From contig NZ_JYLB01000002.1 of assembly GCF_001042905.1 (NCBI RefSeq), forward strand, positions 744,001 through 808,000: a stretch of 64,000 bases of DNA, given 5' to 3'. The notes below the pieces were generated by a model. The model was not told the DNA's origin, searched no databases, and worked only from the letters and a program-made list of their open reading frames with translations. Both the position numbers and the translations under genes were made by a program. This document shows positions 1-8,904 of the stretch, piece by piece (position 1 is the first letter of the stretch; the number at the start of each line of letters is the position of its first letter). The DNA comes from Pseudomonas lini (lineage in GTDB: Bacteria; Pseudomonadota; Gammaproteobacteria; Pseudomonadales; Pseudomonadaceae).

Positions 1-1274
1 TCAAATGCGGCCCGGACTTTCTCGACCCGATGATTCTCGAGCGCGCCAGCGGCGCACCGGTTTATCAACTCGACATGTGGATGGTCGGCGAGCAGGAAAG
101 TCGACGTCTATTGTGGGAGGCCGCAGGCGAAGCCGATCTGATCCTCATCGAAGGCGTCATGGGGCTGTTCGACGGTACGCCGTCCAGCGCCGATCTGGCG
201 CGGCACTTCGGTGTGCCGGTGCTCGGCGTGATCGACGGCACCGCCATGGCGCAGACGTTTGGCGCGCTGGCCCTGGGTCTTGCGCGTTATCAACCGGACT
301 TGCCGTTTGCCGGTGTGCTGGCCAACCGGGTCGGCACCGTGCGACATGCGCAGTTGCTCGAAGGCAGCCTGACTGAAGGCTTGCGCTGGTACGGCGCGTT
401 GTCCCGGGAGACCGGGATCGAATTGCCGAGTCGGCATCTGGGCCTGGTTCAGGCCAGCGAGCTCAATGATCTCGACCTGCGTCTCGATGCGGCGGCCGAC
501 TCCTTGGCCAGCAGTTGCGATGTGGCTCTACCGCCGGCCGTGGAATTCGCCGCGCCTGAAATGATCGCCGCCGAACCGTTGCTGGCCGGTGTGCGGATTG
601 CCGTGGCTCGGGACGAAGCTTTCGCGTTTACCTACGGCGCGAGCCTGGATCTGCTGCGGGCGATGGGCGCCGAATTGTTTTTCTTCTCGCCGATCCGCGA
701 CACCGAATTGCCAGAAGCAGATAGCCTGTATCTGCCGGGCGGTTACCCCGAATTGCACCATGTGGCGTTATCACAAAACACGCCGATGCTGACCGCGATC
801 CGCGCTCACCACGCAGCGGGCAAACCGTTGCTGGCCGAGTGTGGCGGCATGCTGTACCTGCTGGATTCCTTGACCGATGTCGAGGGCACTCGCGCTGAAC
901 TGGTTGGCCTGCTGGCCGGTGATGCGGTGATGCAGAAGCGCCTTGCCGCGTTGGCCTTGCAGGCGGTCGAATTGCCGGAAGGTTTACTGCGCGGGCACAC
1001 GTATCACCACTCGTTGACCAGCACCGAGCTTGAGCCGATTGCTAGAGGTTTGAGCCCGAATGGTGGGCGAGGGGCGGAGGCGGTTTATCGTGAGGGGCGG
1101 ATGACGGCGTCCTATGTGCATTTTTATTTTCCGTCCAATCCATCGGCGATTGCGGCGCTGTTTGTGCCTGACCTTGAGGCCGCCTTTGCGAGCAAGTCGG
1201 ATCGCCGCACCGCCGCTCCCACATTGGATCACCAAAACCCTGTGGGAGCGGGCTTGCCCGCGAAGAGGCCATGA
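1..1274 (+). CDS. cobB: cobyrinate a,c-diamide synthase, 5'-truncated by window edge
   Basis: Glutamine-dependent amidation of (hydrogeno)cobyrinate at the a and c side chains, an ATP-requiring cytoplasmic step of cobalamin synthesis. The reading frame is already open at base 3 (KCGPDFLDP), so roughly the first 40 residues with the P-loop lie outside the window. Visible motifs are EGVMGLFDG, the class I amidotransferase nucleophile in ECGGMLYLL (Cys codon at 840-842), and the late YHHSLT and YVHFYFPSNP segments. The family normally ends soon after YVHFYFPSNP. Here the frame continues for about 40 residues, and the last 30 or so (AAFASKSDRR... to GLPAKRP) are encoded by a REP element, so the tail is probably acquired and non-functional. 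The stop overlaps the bluB start by 4 bases. Confidence 0.95.
   Translation, partial: KCGPDFLDPMILERASGAPVYQLDMWMVGEQESRRLLWEAAGEADLILIEGVMGLFDGTPSSADLARHFGVPVLGVIDGTAMAQTFGALALGLARYQPDLPFAGVLANRVGTVRHAQLLEGSLTEGLRWYGALSRETGIELPSRHLGLVQASELNDLDLRLDAAADSLASSCDVALPPAVEFAAPEMIAAEPLLAGVRIAVARDEAFAFTYGASLDLLRAMGAELFFFSPIRDTELPEADSLYLPGGYPELHHVALSQNTPMLTAIRAHHAAGKPLLAECGGMLYLLDSLTDVEGTRAELVGLLAGDAVMQKRLAALALQAVELPEGLLRGHTYHHSLTSTELEPIARGLSPNGGRGAEAVYREGRMTASYVHFYFPSNPSAIAALFVPDLEAAFASKSDRRTAAPTLDHQNPVGAGLPAKRP
1182..1270. repeat. REP pair inside the 3' end of cobB
   Basis: Two inverted REP units. The left unit, starting CTTTGCGAGCAAG, is interrupted by about 15 extra bases before GCTCCCACATTGG. 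The right unit is CTGTGGGAGCGGGCTTGCC and ends at the bluB start codon. It is translated as the CobB C-terminus, which is unusual because REP pairs normally sit between genes. Confidence 0.85.
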
Positions 1275-1921
1275 CGGACAACGCATTCAGCCAGGCCGAA
1301 CGCGCAGCCGTCTACCGAGCCATCGCCGAACGCCGTGACATGCGGCACTTCAGCGGCGGCACCGTCGAACCCGAGTTACTGAGGCGTCTGCTCGAAGCCG
1401 CGCATCAGGCCCCGAGTGTTGGCCTGATGCAGCCCTGGCGTTTCATTCGCATCAGCGACCGGGCACTGCGCGGCAAGATTCAGCAACTGGTGGAAGACGA
1501 GCGCATCCGTACCGCCGAAGCCCTCGGCGAGCGCTCCGACGAATTCATGAAGCTCAAGGTCGAAGGCATCAACGACTGCGCCGAGGTGCTGGTCGCCGCG
1601 CTGATGGACGATCGTGAGCGGCATATCTTCGGCCGTCGTACATTGCCGGAAATGGACATGGCCTCGCTGTCCTGCGCCATCCAGAATCTTTGGCTCGCGT
1701 CCCGCGCCGAAGGCCTGGGCATGGGCTGGGTGTCGCTGTTCGAGCCGCAAGCGCTGGCGGACTTGCTGGGTTTACCGACCGGGGCCAAGCCTTTGGCTGT
1801 TCTTTGCCTGGGGCCGGTCAAGGAATTCTATCCGGCGCCGATGTTGGTACTCGAAGGCTGGGCGCAGGCGCGTCCACTCAGCGAGTTGCTGTATGAAAAT
1901 TATTGGGGAGTGAGTCAATGA
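1271..1921 (+). CDS. bluB: 5,6-dimethylbenzimidazole synthase BluB
   Basis: Oxygen-dependent cleavage of FMNH2 to 5,6-dimethylbenzimidazole, the lower ligand of cobalamin. The protein is 216 residues with a nitroreductase-like fold: N-terminal [10 protein letters not shown], then [13 protein letters not shown] in the flavin-binding region, and the family segment [13 protein letters not shown]. The length is normal for BluB. The ATG overlaps the cobB stop and the stop overlaps cobD (ATGA at 1918-1921), so the gene is translationally embedded in the operon. Its presence implies an aerobic, self-sufficient lower-ligand supply. Confidence 0.95.
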   Translation: MTDNAFSQAERAAVYRAIAERRDMRHFSGGTVEPELLRRLLEAAHQAPSVGLMQPWRFIRISDRALRGKIQQLVEDERIRTAEALGERSDEFMKLKVEGINDCAEVLVAALMDDRERHIFGRRTLPEMDMASLSCAIQNLWLASRAEGLGMGWVSLFEPQALADLLGLPTGAKPLAVLCLGPVKEFYPAPMLVLEGWAQARPLSELLYENYWGVSQ

Positions 1922-2826
1922 GTGTGGCGTTGTTGAGTGTCGCCGCGGTCGCGCTGGATGCGCTGCTGGGTGAACCCAAACGCTGGCATCCGCTGGTGGC
2001 GTTCGGTCGTTTTGCCGATCGCATCGAGCAACGTTTCAACTCCGGCGGCCGCGGTTGGCGCAGTCACGGGGTTACGGCCTGGGTGATGGCGGTCGTGCCG
2101 CTAACCTTGCTGGCCACCGCACTTTCCTGGGCGCCTTACGTTGGCTGGATCGTCGAGATTCTCGTGCTCTATTGCGCCCTTGGTATGCGCAGCCTTGGTG
2201 AGCACGTTGAGCCGGTGGCCAAGGCCCTGCGTAGTGATGATCTGATCGAGGCGCGCAAACGCGTTGGTTATCTGGTCAGCCGTCAGACCAGTGAACTGGA
2301 TGAAACCGAAGTCGCCCGCGCCGCCACCGAGTCGGTGCTGGAGAACGGCAGCGATGCGGTGTTCGCCGCGCTGTTCTGGTTTGCCGTGGCGGGTGCGCCC
2401 GGCGTGGTGCTTTATCGCCTGAGCAACACTCTCGATGCGATGTGGGGTTATCGCAACGAACGCTTCGAACGTTTCGGTTGGGCGGCGGCGAAGATCGATG
2501 ATGTTCTGAACTACATTCCCGCACGCTTGGTGGCGTTGACCTACGCGCTGCTGGGCAAAACCCGACTGGCGTTGAAGTGCTGGCGTACCCAGGGCCCGAC
2601 CTGGGATAGCCCGAATGCCGGGCCGGTGATGGCGGCCGGTGCCGGCGCGCTGGGCGTCGAGTTGGGCGGGGCGGCGATCTATCACGGTGAACTGCATCAG
2701 CGTCCGCCATTGGGCGAAGGTGTGCCGGCGGATGCCGATTCCATCGACCGTGGCTGGCAATTGGTCCAGCGCGGGGTATGGTTATGGCTGCTGATTCTCT
2801 GCGTAGGGGCTGAATTCTATGCTTGA
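1918..2826 (+). CDS. cobD: adenosylcobinamide-phosphate synthase
   Basis: CobD/CbiB joins adenosylcobyrate to (R)-1-amino-2-propanol O-phosphate at the membrane. The protein is 302 residues and multi-spanning. The N-terminus [18 protein letters not shown] and the internal [19 protein letters not shown] are family hallmarks. ATG at 1918 was chosen because it overlaps the bluB stop; an upstream in-frame codon at 1903 would add five residues inside bluB. The end overlaps the cobC ATG at 2819. It uses the product of the adjacent cobC-encoded decarboxylase. Confidence 0.94.
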   Translation: MSVALLSVAAVALDALLGEPKRWHPLVAFGRFADRIEQRFNSGGRGWRSHGVTAWVMAVVPLTLLATALSWAPYVGWIVEILVLYCALGMRSLGEHVEPVAKALRSDDLIEARKRVGYLVSRQTSELDETEVARAATESVLENGSDAVFAALFWFAVAGAPGVVLYRLSNTLDAMWGYRNERFERFGWAAAKIDDVLNYIPARLVALTYALLGKTRLALKCWRTQGPTWDSPNAGPVMAAGAGALGVELGGAAIYHGELHQRPPLGEGVPADADSIDRGWQLVQRGVWLWLLILCVGAEFYA

Positions 2827-3811
2827 GCACGGTGGCCGCTTGCGCAAGGCGGCGCTTGAATACGGCATTGCCGAAGCCGATTGGCTCGACCTGTCCAGTG
2901 GTCTCGCGCCCTGGCCATTCCCGGTCCCGGACATCCCGCTGCGGGCCTGGGCGCGGTTGCCGGAAACTGATGACGGTCTGGAGCAGGCTGCCTGCGACTA
3001 TTACGGTGCGGCCCAAGTGTTGCCGGTGGCCGGTTCGCAAATGGCGATCCAGTTGCTGCCGCGTTTGCGCCGGGCCGGCAAAGTCGGCGTGCTGTCGCCG
3101 TGTTACGCCGAACACGCCGAAGCCTGGCGTCGCAATGGTTACATCGTGCGTGAAGTGCTTGAGTCGGAAGTCGATTTCTTTCTCGACAGCCTCGATGTGC
3201 TGGTGGTGGTCAATCCGAACAATCCCACGGGGTTGAGCCTGACCCCGGCTCGCCTGCTGGACTGGCATTCGCGGCTGGCCCAGCGCGGTGGCTGGCTAGT
3301 CGTGGACGAGGCGTTCATGGACAACACCCCGCATTTGAGTCTGGCGCCGTTCGCCAATCAGATTGGCTTGATCGTGCTGCGTTCCTTCGGCAAATTTTTC
3401 GGTCTGGCCGGTGTGCGGTTGGGTTTTGTATTGGCCGAGCGCAAGTTGCTCAAGCTGCTGGCCGAACAGGTCGGGCCTTGGGCGGTCAGCGGTCCGACCC
3501 GAGTGCTGGGTCAGGCGTGCCTGACGGATACGGACGGGCACACTCGACAGCGCATTCGTACTGACGAGGCCGGCGAGCGTCTGGCGTTGCTGCTTGAACA
3601 GTATGGTTTCAAGCCTCAGGGCGGCTGCGCATTGTTCCAATGGCTGATCACCGAGCGTGCCGAAGCGCTGCATGAATTCATGGCCCGACGCGGCATTCTG
3701 CTGCGGTTGTTCACCCACACCAGCAGCGTACGGTTTGGCTTGCCCGCCGATGAAGCGGATTGGCTGCGTCTCGAGCAAGCGCTTGAAGCCTACGTTAAGG
3801 AAGCGCAATGA
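2819..3811 (+). CDS. cobC: L-threonine-O-3-phosphate decarboxylase
   Basis: PLP-dependent fold-type I enzyme (aminotransferase class I/II relative), 330 residues, giving (R)-1-amino-2-propanol phosphate for the nucleotide loop linker of cobalamin. The PLP-region motif NPNNPTG is at residues 132-138, DEAFMD at 163-168, and the Schiff-base lysine is probably K192 in [10 protein letters not shown]. It overlaps cobD by 8 bases at its start and cobQ by 4 at its end. The name cobC follows Pseudomonas usage; the enteric homologue is called cobD. Confidence 0.93.
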   Translation: MLEHGGRLRKAALEYGIAEADWLDLSSGLAPWPFPVPDIPLRAWARLPETDDGLEQAACDYYGAAQVLPVAGSQMAIQLLPRLRRAGKVGVLSPCYAEHAEAWRRNGYIVREVLESEVDFFLDSLDVLVVVNPNNPTGLSLTPARLLDWHSRLAQRGGWLVVDEAFMDNTPHLSLAPFANQIGLIVLRSFGKFFGLAGVRLGFVLAERKLLKLLAEQVGPWAVSGPTRVLGQACLTDTDGHTRQRIRTDEAGERLALLLEQYGFKPQGGCALFQWLITERAEALHEFMARRGILLRLFTHTSSVRFGLPADEADWLRLEQALEAYVKEAQ

Positions 3812-5301
3812 CTACGTTGATGGTGCAAGGCGCGACTTTGATGGTGCAGGGCACGACTTTGATGGTGCAGGGCACCACGTCCGACGCCGGTAAAAGCACG
3901 CTGGTGACGGCGCTGTGTCGCTGGGTCACGCGCCAGGGCGTCAGCGTCGTGCCGTTCAAGCCGCAGAACATGGCCCTCAATAGCGCGGTAACCGCCGACG
4001 GTGGCGAGATTGGCCGTGCTCAAGCAGTGCAGGCCCAGGCCGCCAACCTTGAACCGCACACCGACATGAACCCGGTGCTGCTCAAACCCAATAGCGATAC
4101 CGGCGCTCAAGTGATCATTCATGGGCGCGCGGTCACCACCATGAATGCCGTCGCCTATCACGACTACAAGGCCATCGCGATGCAAGCGGTGCTGGCTTCT
4201 CATGAACGCTTGAGCGCGGCGTATCCGGTGGTGATGGTCGAAGGTGCGGGTTCGCCGGCAGAGATCAACCTGCGCGCCGGCGACATCGCCAACATGGGGT
4301 TTGCCGAGGCGGTGGACTGCCCGGTCGTGCTGATTGCCGACATCAATCGCGGCGGAGTTTTCGCGCATTTGGTCGGTACGCTGGAACTGCTGTCGCCCAG
4401 CGAGCAGGCACGGGTCAAAGGCTTCATCATCAACCGTTTTCGCGGCGACATCGCCTTGCTGCAACCGGGGCTGGATTGGCTGGAGGCGCGCACCGGCAAA
4501 CCGGTGATCGGCGTTTTACCGTATGTGATGGACCTGCATCTTGAGGCCGAGGACGGTCTCGATCAGCGTCAGACCGACAAGACCGATCAAGTGCTCAACG
4601 TGGTGGTGCCGGTGCTGCCGCGCATCAGCAACCACACCGATTTCGATCCGCTGCGCCTGCATCCGCAAGTGGACCTGCAATTCATCGGCCCCGGTCAGGC
4701 GATTCCGCCGGCTGACCTGATCATTCTTCCCGGTTCGAAAAGCGTGCGCAGTGACCTCGCGTACTTGCGGGCCAACGGTTGGGACACGGCTATCTCGCGG
4801 CACTTGCGTTACGGTGGAAAAGTGCTGGGGATCTGCGGCGGTCTGCAAATGCTCGGCGAGCAGGTGCACGACCCGCTGGGCCTCGAAGGCGCGCCGGGTT
4901 CCAGTGCCGGTTTGGGCTTGCTGGCGTTCGAAACGCAGCTCGAAGAAGAGAAGCAGTTGCGCAATGTGCGTGGGCGTCTGGTGCTGGAGGACGCGGAGGT
5001 CAGCGGCTATGAAATTCATGCCGGCGTGACCACCGGGCCGGCGCTGGAAAACGCCGCGGTGCAGCTGGACGATGGTCGTTGCGATGGCGCGCAAAGTGTC
5101 GATGGACAGATTTTCGGCACGTACCTGCATGGCCTGTTCGAGTCGCCGGCGGCGTGCAGTGCGCTGTTGCGCTGGGCCGGGTTGCAGGATGTGCAGGAAG
5201 TGGATTACCACGCCTTGCGCGAGCGCGATATCGAGCGGTTGGCGGATCTGGTGGAGAAGCATCTGGATACTTCGTTGCTGCGTGAACTCTGTGGTTTTTA
5301 G
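3808..5301 (+). CDS. cobQ: cobyric acid synthase
   Basis: Glutamine-dependent amidation of adenosylcobyrinate a,c-diamide at side chains b, d, e and g. The protein is 497 residues: N-terminal dethiobiotin-synthetase-like ATPase (P-loop at residues 22-30, GTTSDAGKS), then a class I glutamine amidotransferase with nucleophile C343 in [10 protein letters not shown] and H441 in YLHGLFE. The N-terminus is odd: a 7-residue unit [TA]TLMVQG occurs three times before the P-loop, where one copy is expected, so the protein is 14 residues longer than normal. Each unit carries an in-frame ATG, but only ATG 3808 overlaps the cobC stop. Confidence 0.95.
   Translation: MTTLMVQGATLMVQGTTLMVQGTTSDAGKSTLVTALCRWVTRQGVSVVPFKPQNMALNSAVTADGGEIGRAQAVQAQAANLEPHTDMNPVLLKPNSDTGAQVIIHGRAVTTMNAVAYHDYKAIAMQAVLASHERLSAAYPVVMVEGAGSPAEINLRAGDIANMGFAEAVDCPVVLIADINRGGVFAHLVGTLELLSPSEQARVKGFIINRFRGDIALLQPGLDWLEARTGKPVIGVLPYVMDLHLEAEDGLDQRQTDKTDQVLNVVVPVLPRISNHTDFDPLRLHPQVDLQFIGPGQAIPPADLIILPGSKSVRSDLAYLRANGWDTAISRHLRYGGKVLGICGGLQMLGEQVHDPLGLEGAPGSSAGLGLLAFETQLEEEKQLRNVRGRLVLEDAEVSGYEIHAGVTTGPALENAAVQLDDGRCDGAQSVDGQIFGTYLHGLFESPAACSALLRWAGLQDVQEVDYHALRERDIERLADLVEKHLDTSLLRELCGF
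3811..3873 (+). repeat. three tandem 21-bp repeats at the start of cobQ
   Basis: Three in-frame 21-base units (3811-3831, 3832-3852, 3853-3873). The last two differ at one base and the first is more diverged. Each encodes TTLMVQG or ATLMVQG, and an extra ATG recurs in each. This is a simple expansion by slippage or unequal exchange, directly before the P-loop. Confidence 0.9.
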
Positions 5302-5313
5302 GGTGAATGTGCC

Positions 5314-5390
5314 GGCCTCTTCGCGAGCAAGCCCGCTCCCACATTGGAACGCGGTCAACTGTAGGAGCGAGGCTTGCCCGCGAAGAGGCC
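5314..5390. repeat. REP pair between cobQ and cobU
   Basis: Inverted REP units: CTCTTCGCGAGCAAGCCCGC on the left and GTAGGAGCGAGGCTTGCCCG on the right. This is the only substantial gap in the cob operon. Confidence 0.85.
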
Positions 5391-5422
5391 CGCCCCGACA
5401 CCGCACATCTAAGGAATAAACC

Positions 5423-5944
5423 ATGCTGCAACTGATCCTCGGCGGCGCCCGCTCAGGCAAAAGTCGCCTGGCTGAAAAACTGGCGACAGACAGTCAACTC
5501 CAGGTCACCTACATCGCCACCAGCCAACCCCTGGACGGTGAAATGAACGAACGGGTCGCCCATCACCGCGCCCGTCGTCCAGCCGAGTGGGCATTGATCG
5601 AAGAGCCGCTGGAGCTGGCCCGCGTGCTGCGCGAAAACGCCAGTGCCGATCGTTGCTTGCTGGTGGATTGCCTGACGCTGTGGTTGACCAATCTACTGAT
5701 GCTCGACAACGCCGAGCGCCTGTCGGCCGAACGCGAAGCGCTGCTGGACTGCCTGGCATCGTTGCCGGGTGAAATCATTTTTGTCAGCAACGAGACCGGG
5801 ATGGGTGTCGTACCGCTGGGCGAATTGACTCGCCGCTATGTCGATGAAGCCGGTTGGCTGCATCAAGCCTTGGCCGAGCGCTGTCAGCGAGTCGTCCTGA
5901 CCGTCGCCGGCCTGCCCCTGACTTTGAAAGGAACTGCGTTATGA
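5423..5944 (+). CDS. cobU: bifunctional adenosylcobinamide kinase / guanylyltransferase
   Basis: Phosphorylates adenosylcobinamide and then transfers GMP to give adenosylcobinamide-GDP (named CobP in aerobic producers). The protein is 173 residues. The P-loop is at residues 7-14 (GGARSGKS). HHRARRP at 47-53 contains the histidine that carries GMP in this family. [10 protein letters not shown] at 81-90 is the Walker B region and [10 protein letters not shown] is at 122-131. The stop overlaps the cobT start by 4 bases. Confidence 0.95.
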   Translation: MLQLILGGARSGKSRLAEKLATDSQLQVTYIATSQPLDGEMNERVAHHRARRPAEWALIEEPLELARVLRENASADRCLLVDCLTLWLTNLLMLDNAERLSAEREALLDCLASLPGEIIFVSNETGMGVVPLGELTRRYVDEAGWLHQALAERCQRVVLTVAGLPLTLKGTAL

Positions 5945-6996
5945 CTCACTCCTGGTGGCTGAACCCGTGCAAGCCAATCGACGCGCAAGCGGTCGATCAG
6001 GCGCAGGCGCGTCAACAGCAACTGACCAAGCCTGCCGGCTCTCTCGGCCAGCTCGAGTCGGTGGCGGTGCAACTGGCCGGGTTGCAGGGGCAGGTCAAGC
6101 CGACGCTCGATCAGCTGTGGATTGCGATTTTTGCCGGTGACCATGGTGTGGTTGCTGAAGGAGTGTCGGCGTTTCCGCAGGAAGTCACCGGGCAGATGCT
6201 GCACAACTTTGTCAGCGGCGGCGCGGCGATCAGCGTGTTGGCACGGCAGTTGGGGGCTTCCCTGGAAGTGGTCGACCTCGGCACCGTCACGCCGTCGTTG
6301 AATCTGCCGGGTGTGCGTCACCTGAACATCGGTCCGGGCACGGCGAATTTTGTCCAGGGGCCGGCAATGACTCAGGCCCAGGGCGAACTCGCCTTGCAGG
6401 CCGGTCGCGACAGTGTGCTGCGCGCCATCGCGGCCGGCGCGCAGTTGTTCATCGGTGGCGAAATGGGCATCGGCAACACCACCGCGGCCAGCGCGTTGGC
6501 GTGTGCGTTGCTCGATTGCCCGGTGGTGCATCTGGCCGGACCGGGCACCGGATTGAACGCGGCAGGTGTCAGCCATAAAGCCCAGGTCATCGAGCGTGCC
6601 TTGGCGTTGCACGGCGCTCAGCGTGGCGATGCACTGCAGACCTTGTTCAACCTCGGCGGTTTCGAAATTGCTGCGCTGGTCGGCGCGTACCTGGCCTGTG
6701 CTCAGGAAGGTGTCGCGGTGTTGGTCGACGGGTTTATTTGCAGTGTTGCTGCGTTGGTGGCGGTGCGTTTGAATCCGGCCTGCCGTGAGTGGTTGCTGTT
6801 CGGTCATCGCGGCGCCGAGCCGGGTCATCGCCATGTGCTCGAAACCCTGCACGCCGAACCGTTGCTGGACCTCGGTCTGCGGTTGGGCGAGGGCAGTGGT
6901 GCGGCATTGGCCGTGCCATTGTTGCGTCTGGCCTGCGACCTGCACGGGCAAATGGCGACGTTCGCCGAAGCCGCGGTGGCGGATCGTCCGGCATGA
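5941..6996 (+). CDS. cobT: nicotinate-nucleotide--dimethylbenzimidazole phosphoribosyltransferase
   Basis: Activates the BluB product dimethylbenzimidazole to alpha-ribazole 5'-phosphate. The protein is 351 residues with the family signature [13 protein letters not shown] and the catalytic glutamate at E317 ([13 protein letters not shown]). ATG 5941 was chosen over in-frame codons further upstream because it gives the 4-base overlap with cobU and the normal [10 protein letters not shown] start. It overlaps the next gene by 4 bases. Confidence 0.95.
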   Translation: MTHSWWLNPCKPIDAQAVDQAQARQQQLTKPAGSLGQLESVAVQLAGLQGQVKPTLDQLWIAIFAGDHGVVAEGVSAFPQEVTGQMLHNFVSGGAAISVLARQLGASLEVVDLGTVTPSLNLPGVRHLNIGPGTANFVQGPAMTQAQGELALQAGRDSVLRAIAAGAQLFIGGEMGIGNTTAASALACALLDCPVVHLAGPGTGLNAAGVSHKAQVIERALALHGAQRGDALQTLFNLGGFEIAALVGAYLACAQEGVAVLVDGFICSVAALVAVRLNPACREWLLFGHRGAEPGHRHVLETLHAEPLLDLGLRLGEGSGAALAVPLLRLACDLHGQMATFAEAAVADRPA

Positions 6997-7568
6997 CCTT
7001 GCGCCTGGACCTGTTGCGCCATGGCGAAACCGAGCTCGGCGGCGGTTTGCGCGGCAGCCTCGACGATGCACTGACCGGCAAGGGCTGGGAGCAGATGCGC
7101 GCCGCGGTGATCGAACAGGGACCCTGGGATCGACTGGTCAGTTCGCCGTTGCAGCGTTGCGCGCGTTTTGCTGAAGAGCTTGGGGCGCAACTGGGTTTGC
7201 CGGTGCAGCTGGATAAGGATCTGCAAGAGCTGCACTTCGGCGCCTGGGAAGGGCAGAGCGCGGCGGCGCTGATGGAAACCAGCGCCGAGGCGTTGGGTTT
7301 GTTCTGGGCCGATCCCTATTCGTTCACGCCGCCAGACGGTGAGCCGGTGGTGGACTTCTCTGCGCGAGTGTTGGCGGCCATCGAACGGCTGCACGCGGTC
7401 CATGCGGGTGAGCGAATCTTGCTGATCAGCCATGGCGGTGTCATGCGTTTGTTGCTGGCTCAAGCGCGTGGATTGCCGCGTGAACAGTTGCTCAACGTTG
7501 AAGTTGGCCATGGCGCGCTGTTCTCGTTGTCGGTTGAGTCCGGCGTCTTGTTAAGGGAAGCGATCTGA
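6993..7568 (+). CDS. alpha-ribazole phosphatase (histidine phosphatase family)
   Basis: 191 residues, phosphoglycerate-mutase-like. The catalytic LLRHGETE lies at residues 7-14 (phospho-acceptor H10), with [10 protein letters not shown] in the middle and the second histidine in [10 protein letters not shown]. Dephosphorylates alpha-ribazole phosphate or cobalamin 5'-phosphate. The position between cobT and cobS supports this role. It is often called cobC in enterics; no symbol is given to avoid a clash with the decarboxylase above. Confidence 0.9.
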   Translation: MTLRLDLLRHGETELGGGLRGSLDDALTGKGWEQMRAAVIEQGPWDRLVSSPLQRCARFAEELGAQLGLPVQLDKDLQELHFGAWEGQSAAALMETSAEALGLFWADPYSFTPPDGEPVVDFSARVLAAIERLHAVHAGERILLISHGGVMRLLLAQARGLPREQLLNVEVGHGALFSLSVESGVLLREAI

Positions 7569-7570
7569 CC

Positions 7571-8305
7571 ATGTTGCCGTTCTGGATCGCCCTGCAATTT
7601 TTGAGCAGCCTGCCGATTCGCCTGCCAGGCATGCCGACGCCTGAGGAGCTGGGCCGGTCATTGCTGTTTTATCCGCTGGTCGGTTTGCTGTTCGGCGCGA
7701 TTCTGTGGGGGCTGAACTGGCTATTGCTGGGCACGCCATTATTGCTTCATGCCGCGCTGCTGCTGAGTGTTTGGGTCGTACTCAGCGGCGCGTTGCACCT
7801 GGATGGCTTGGCCGATAGCGCCGATGCGTGGCTCGGGGGTTACGGCGACCGTGAGCGCACCCTGACCATCATGAAAGACCCGCGCAGCGGGCCGATTGCC
7901 GTGGTGACGCTGGTGCTGGTGTTGCTGCTCAAGTTCGCTGCGTTGCTGGCGTTGATCGAGCAGCAGCACAGCGTGGTCCTGATCATCGTTCCACTGATTA
8001 GTCGTAGCGCGTTACTGGGGTTATTCCTCACCACGTCTTACGTGCGTCCGGGTGGGTTGGGGCAGGCGCTGGCCGATCATCTGCCGCGTTTGGCCGGAAA
8101 GCAGGTGTTGGCGATCAGTGCCGTGGCCTGTGTGCTGATGGCTGGCCTCAGCGGCGTATGGGCGCTTGTGTTGGCGGCGGTGTTATTTGTCTGGTTGCGG
8201 CAAGTGATGGTGCGACGATTGGGCGGGACAACGGGCGATACGGCGGGGGCGTTGCTGGAATTGCTGGAGGTGGCGGTGCTGGTGGGGCTTGCATTGATCT
8301 TGTAG
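7571..8305 (+). CDS. cobS: adenosylcobinamide-GDP ribazoletransferase (cobalamin synthase)
   Basis: Last assembly step, joining adenosylcobinamide-GDP and alpha-ribazole in the inner membrane. The protein is 244 residues and highly hydrophobic, with the family motif GALHLDGLADSADAWLGGYG. It starts 2 bases after the phosphatase gene. The TAG stop is formed by the first bases of a REP unit (TGTAGGAGCG), so the REP marks the operon end. The last frame-encoded residues are VGLALIL. Confidence 0.94.
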   Translation: MLPFWIALQFLSSLPIRLPGMPTPEELGRSLLFYPLVGLLFGAILWGLNWLLLGTPLLLHAALLLSVWVVLSGALHLDGLADSADAWLGGYGDRERTLTIMKDPRSGPIAVVTLVLVLLLKFAALLALIEQQHSVVLIIVPLISRSALLGLFLTTSYVRPGGLGQALADHLPRLAGKQVLAISAVACVLMAGLSGVWALVLAAVLFVWLRQVMVRRLGGTTGDTAGALLELLEVAVLVGLALIL

Positions 8306-8394
8306 GAGCGAGGCTTGCCCGCGAAGGCGGCGGCACAGTCAACATTGATATCGACTGACACACCGCCTTCGCGGGCAAGCCTCGCTCCTACAGG
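8301..8394. repeat. REP pair after cobS
   Basis: TGTAGGAGCGAGGCTTGCCC at the left and its inverse ending CTCGCTCCTACAGG at the right. The left unit supplies the cobS stop codon. Confidence 0.85.
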
Positions 8395-8427
8395 GTATAT
8401 GTGTCGAAAAATTTGCTTTCATTTAAC

Positions 8428-8445
8428 CGCGGGTATATACACGCA
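8428..8445. promoter_or_regulatory. probable MarR operator in front of the marR-type gene
   Basis: CGCGGGTATATACACGCA sits directly before the ATG at 8448 and matches the perfect palindrome at 8873-8890 in all but three positions. This placement suggests autorepression. Confidence 0.6.
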
Positions 8446-8447
8446 CT

Positions 8448-8852
8448 ATGCTTCCTTCTCAATGTTTGTGTACCAACCTGCGTCGCGCCGCTCGTGGCGT
8501 CAGCAGGCATTACGACGGCGCCCTCGACGGCTTCGGGATCAACGTTGCCCAGTATTCTCTGCTGTGCAATCTGCAGCGTCTGGATCAGCCGAGCATCTCG
8601 TCGCTGGCCGAAGCCATGGGCCTGGATCGCAGCACCCTCGGGCGCAATCTGCGAGTGCTGGAAGGCGAAGGTCTGGTGACGCTGGTTGAGGGTGAGGACA
8701 TGCGCAATCGCATCGTCCTGCTCACCGAGACAGGGCGCGAACGTCTGGCAGCGGCGTTGCCGGCCTGGGAAGCGGCGCAGCAGCGGTTAATCGACCGTCT
8801 GGGTGCCGAGAAGCGTGAAACCTTGCTGAAACTGCTGGACGAACTGGCTTGA
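8448..8852 (+). CDS. MarR family transcriptional regulator
   Basis: 134 residues. The winged helix is central: ISSLAEAMGLDRSTLGRNLR as the recognition region and the wing GLVTLVEGEDMRNRIVLLT, with terminal dimerisation helices. MarR proteins are dimers that bind palindromes and release them on ligand or thiol change. The gene lies just ahead of an MFS exporter, and both carry the same GCGGGTATATA-type palindrome, so it very likely represses itself and the exporter. Three cysteines fall in the first half (two in the N-terminal PSQCLCTNL); whether they sense redox state is unknown. Confidence 0.88.
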   Translation: MLPSQCLCTNLRRAARGVSRHYDGALDGFGINVAQYSLLCNLQRLDQPSISSLAEAMGLDRSTLGRNLRVLEGEGLVTLVEGEDMRNRIVLLTETGRERLAAALPAWEAAQQRLIDRLGAEKRETLLKLLDELA

Positions 8853-8872
8853 GGCCCGTTTGTTCGATCTTA

Positions 8873-8890
8873 AGCGGGTATATACCCGCT
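8873..8890. promoter_or_regulatory. perfect 18-bp palindrome, probable MarR operator of the MFS gene
   Basis: AGCGGGTATATACCCGCT is its own reverse complement. It lies 14 bases before the MFS start codon, with the ribosome-binding site CCGGAGAAC between them. A closely similar site precedes the marR gene. Confidence 0.75.
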
Positions 8891-8904
8891 ACCGGAGAAC
8901 AAGA

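Noticed and set aside
5884..7071. 395-codon open frame opposite cobT
   Set aside because: cobT on the other strand has all catalytic motifs; this frame has none.
1..8305. Cobalamin riboswitch within the cob operon
   Set aside because: No B12-box-like sequence seen in the only intergenic gap (5302-5422), which is a REP pair; any riboswitch would be upstream of the window.
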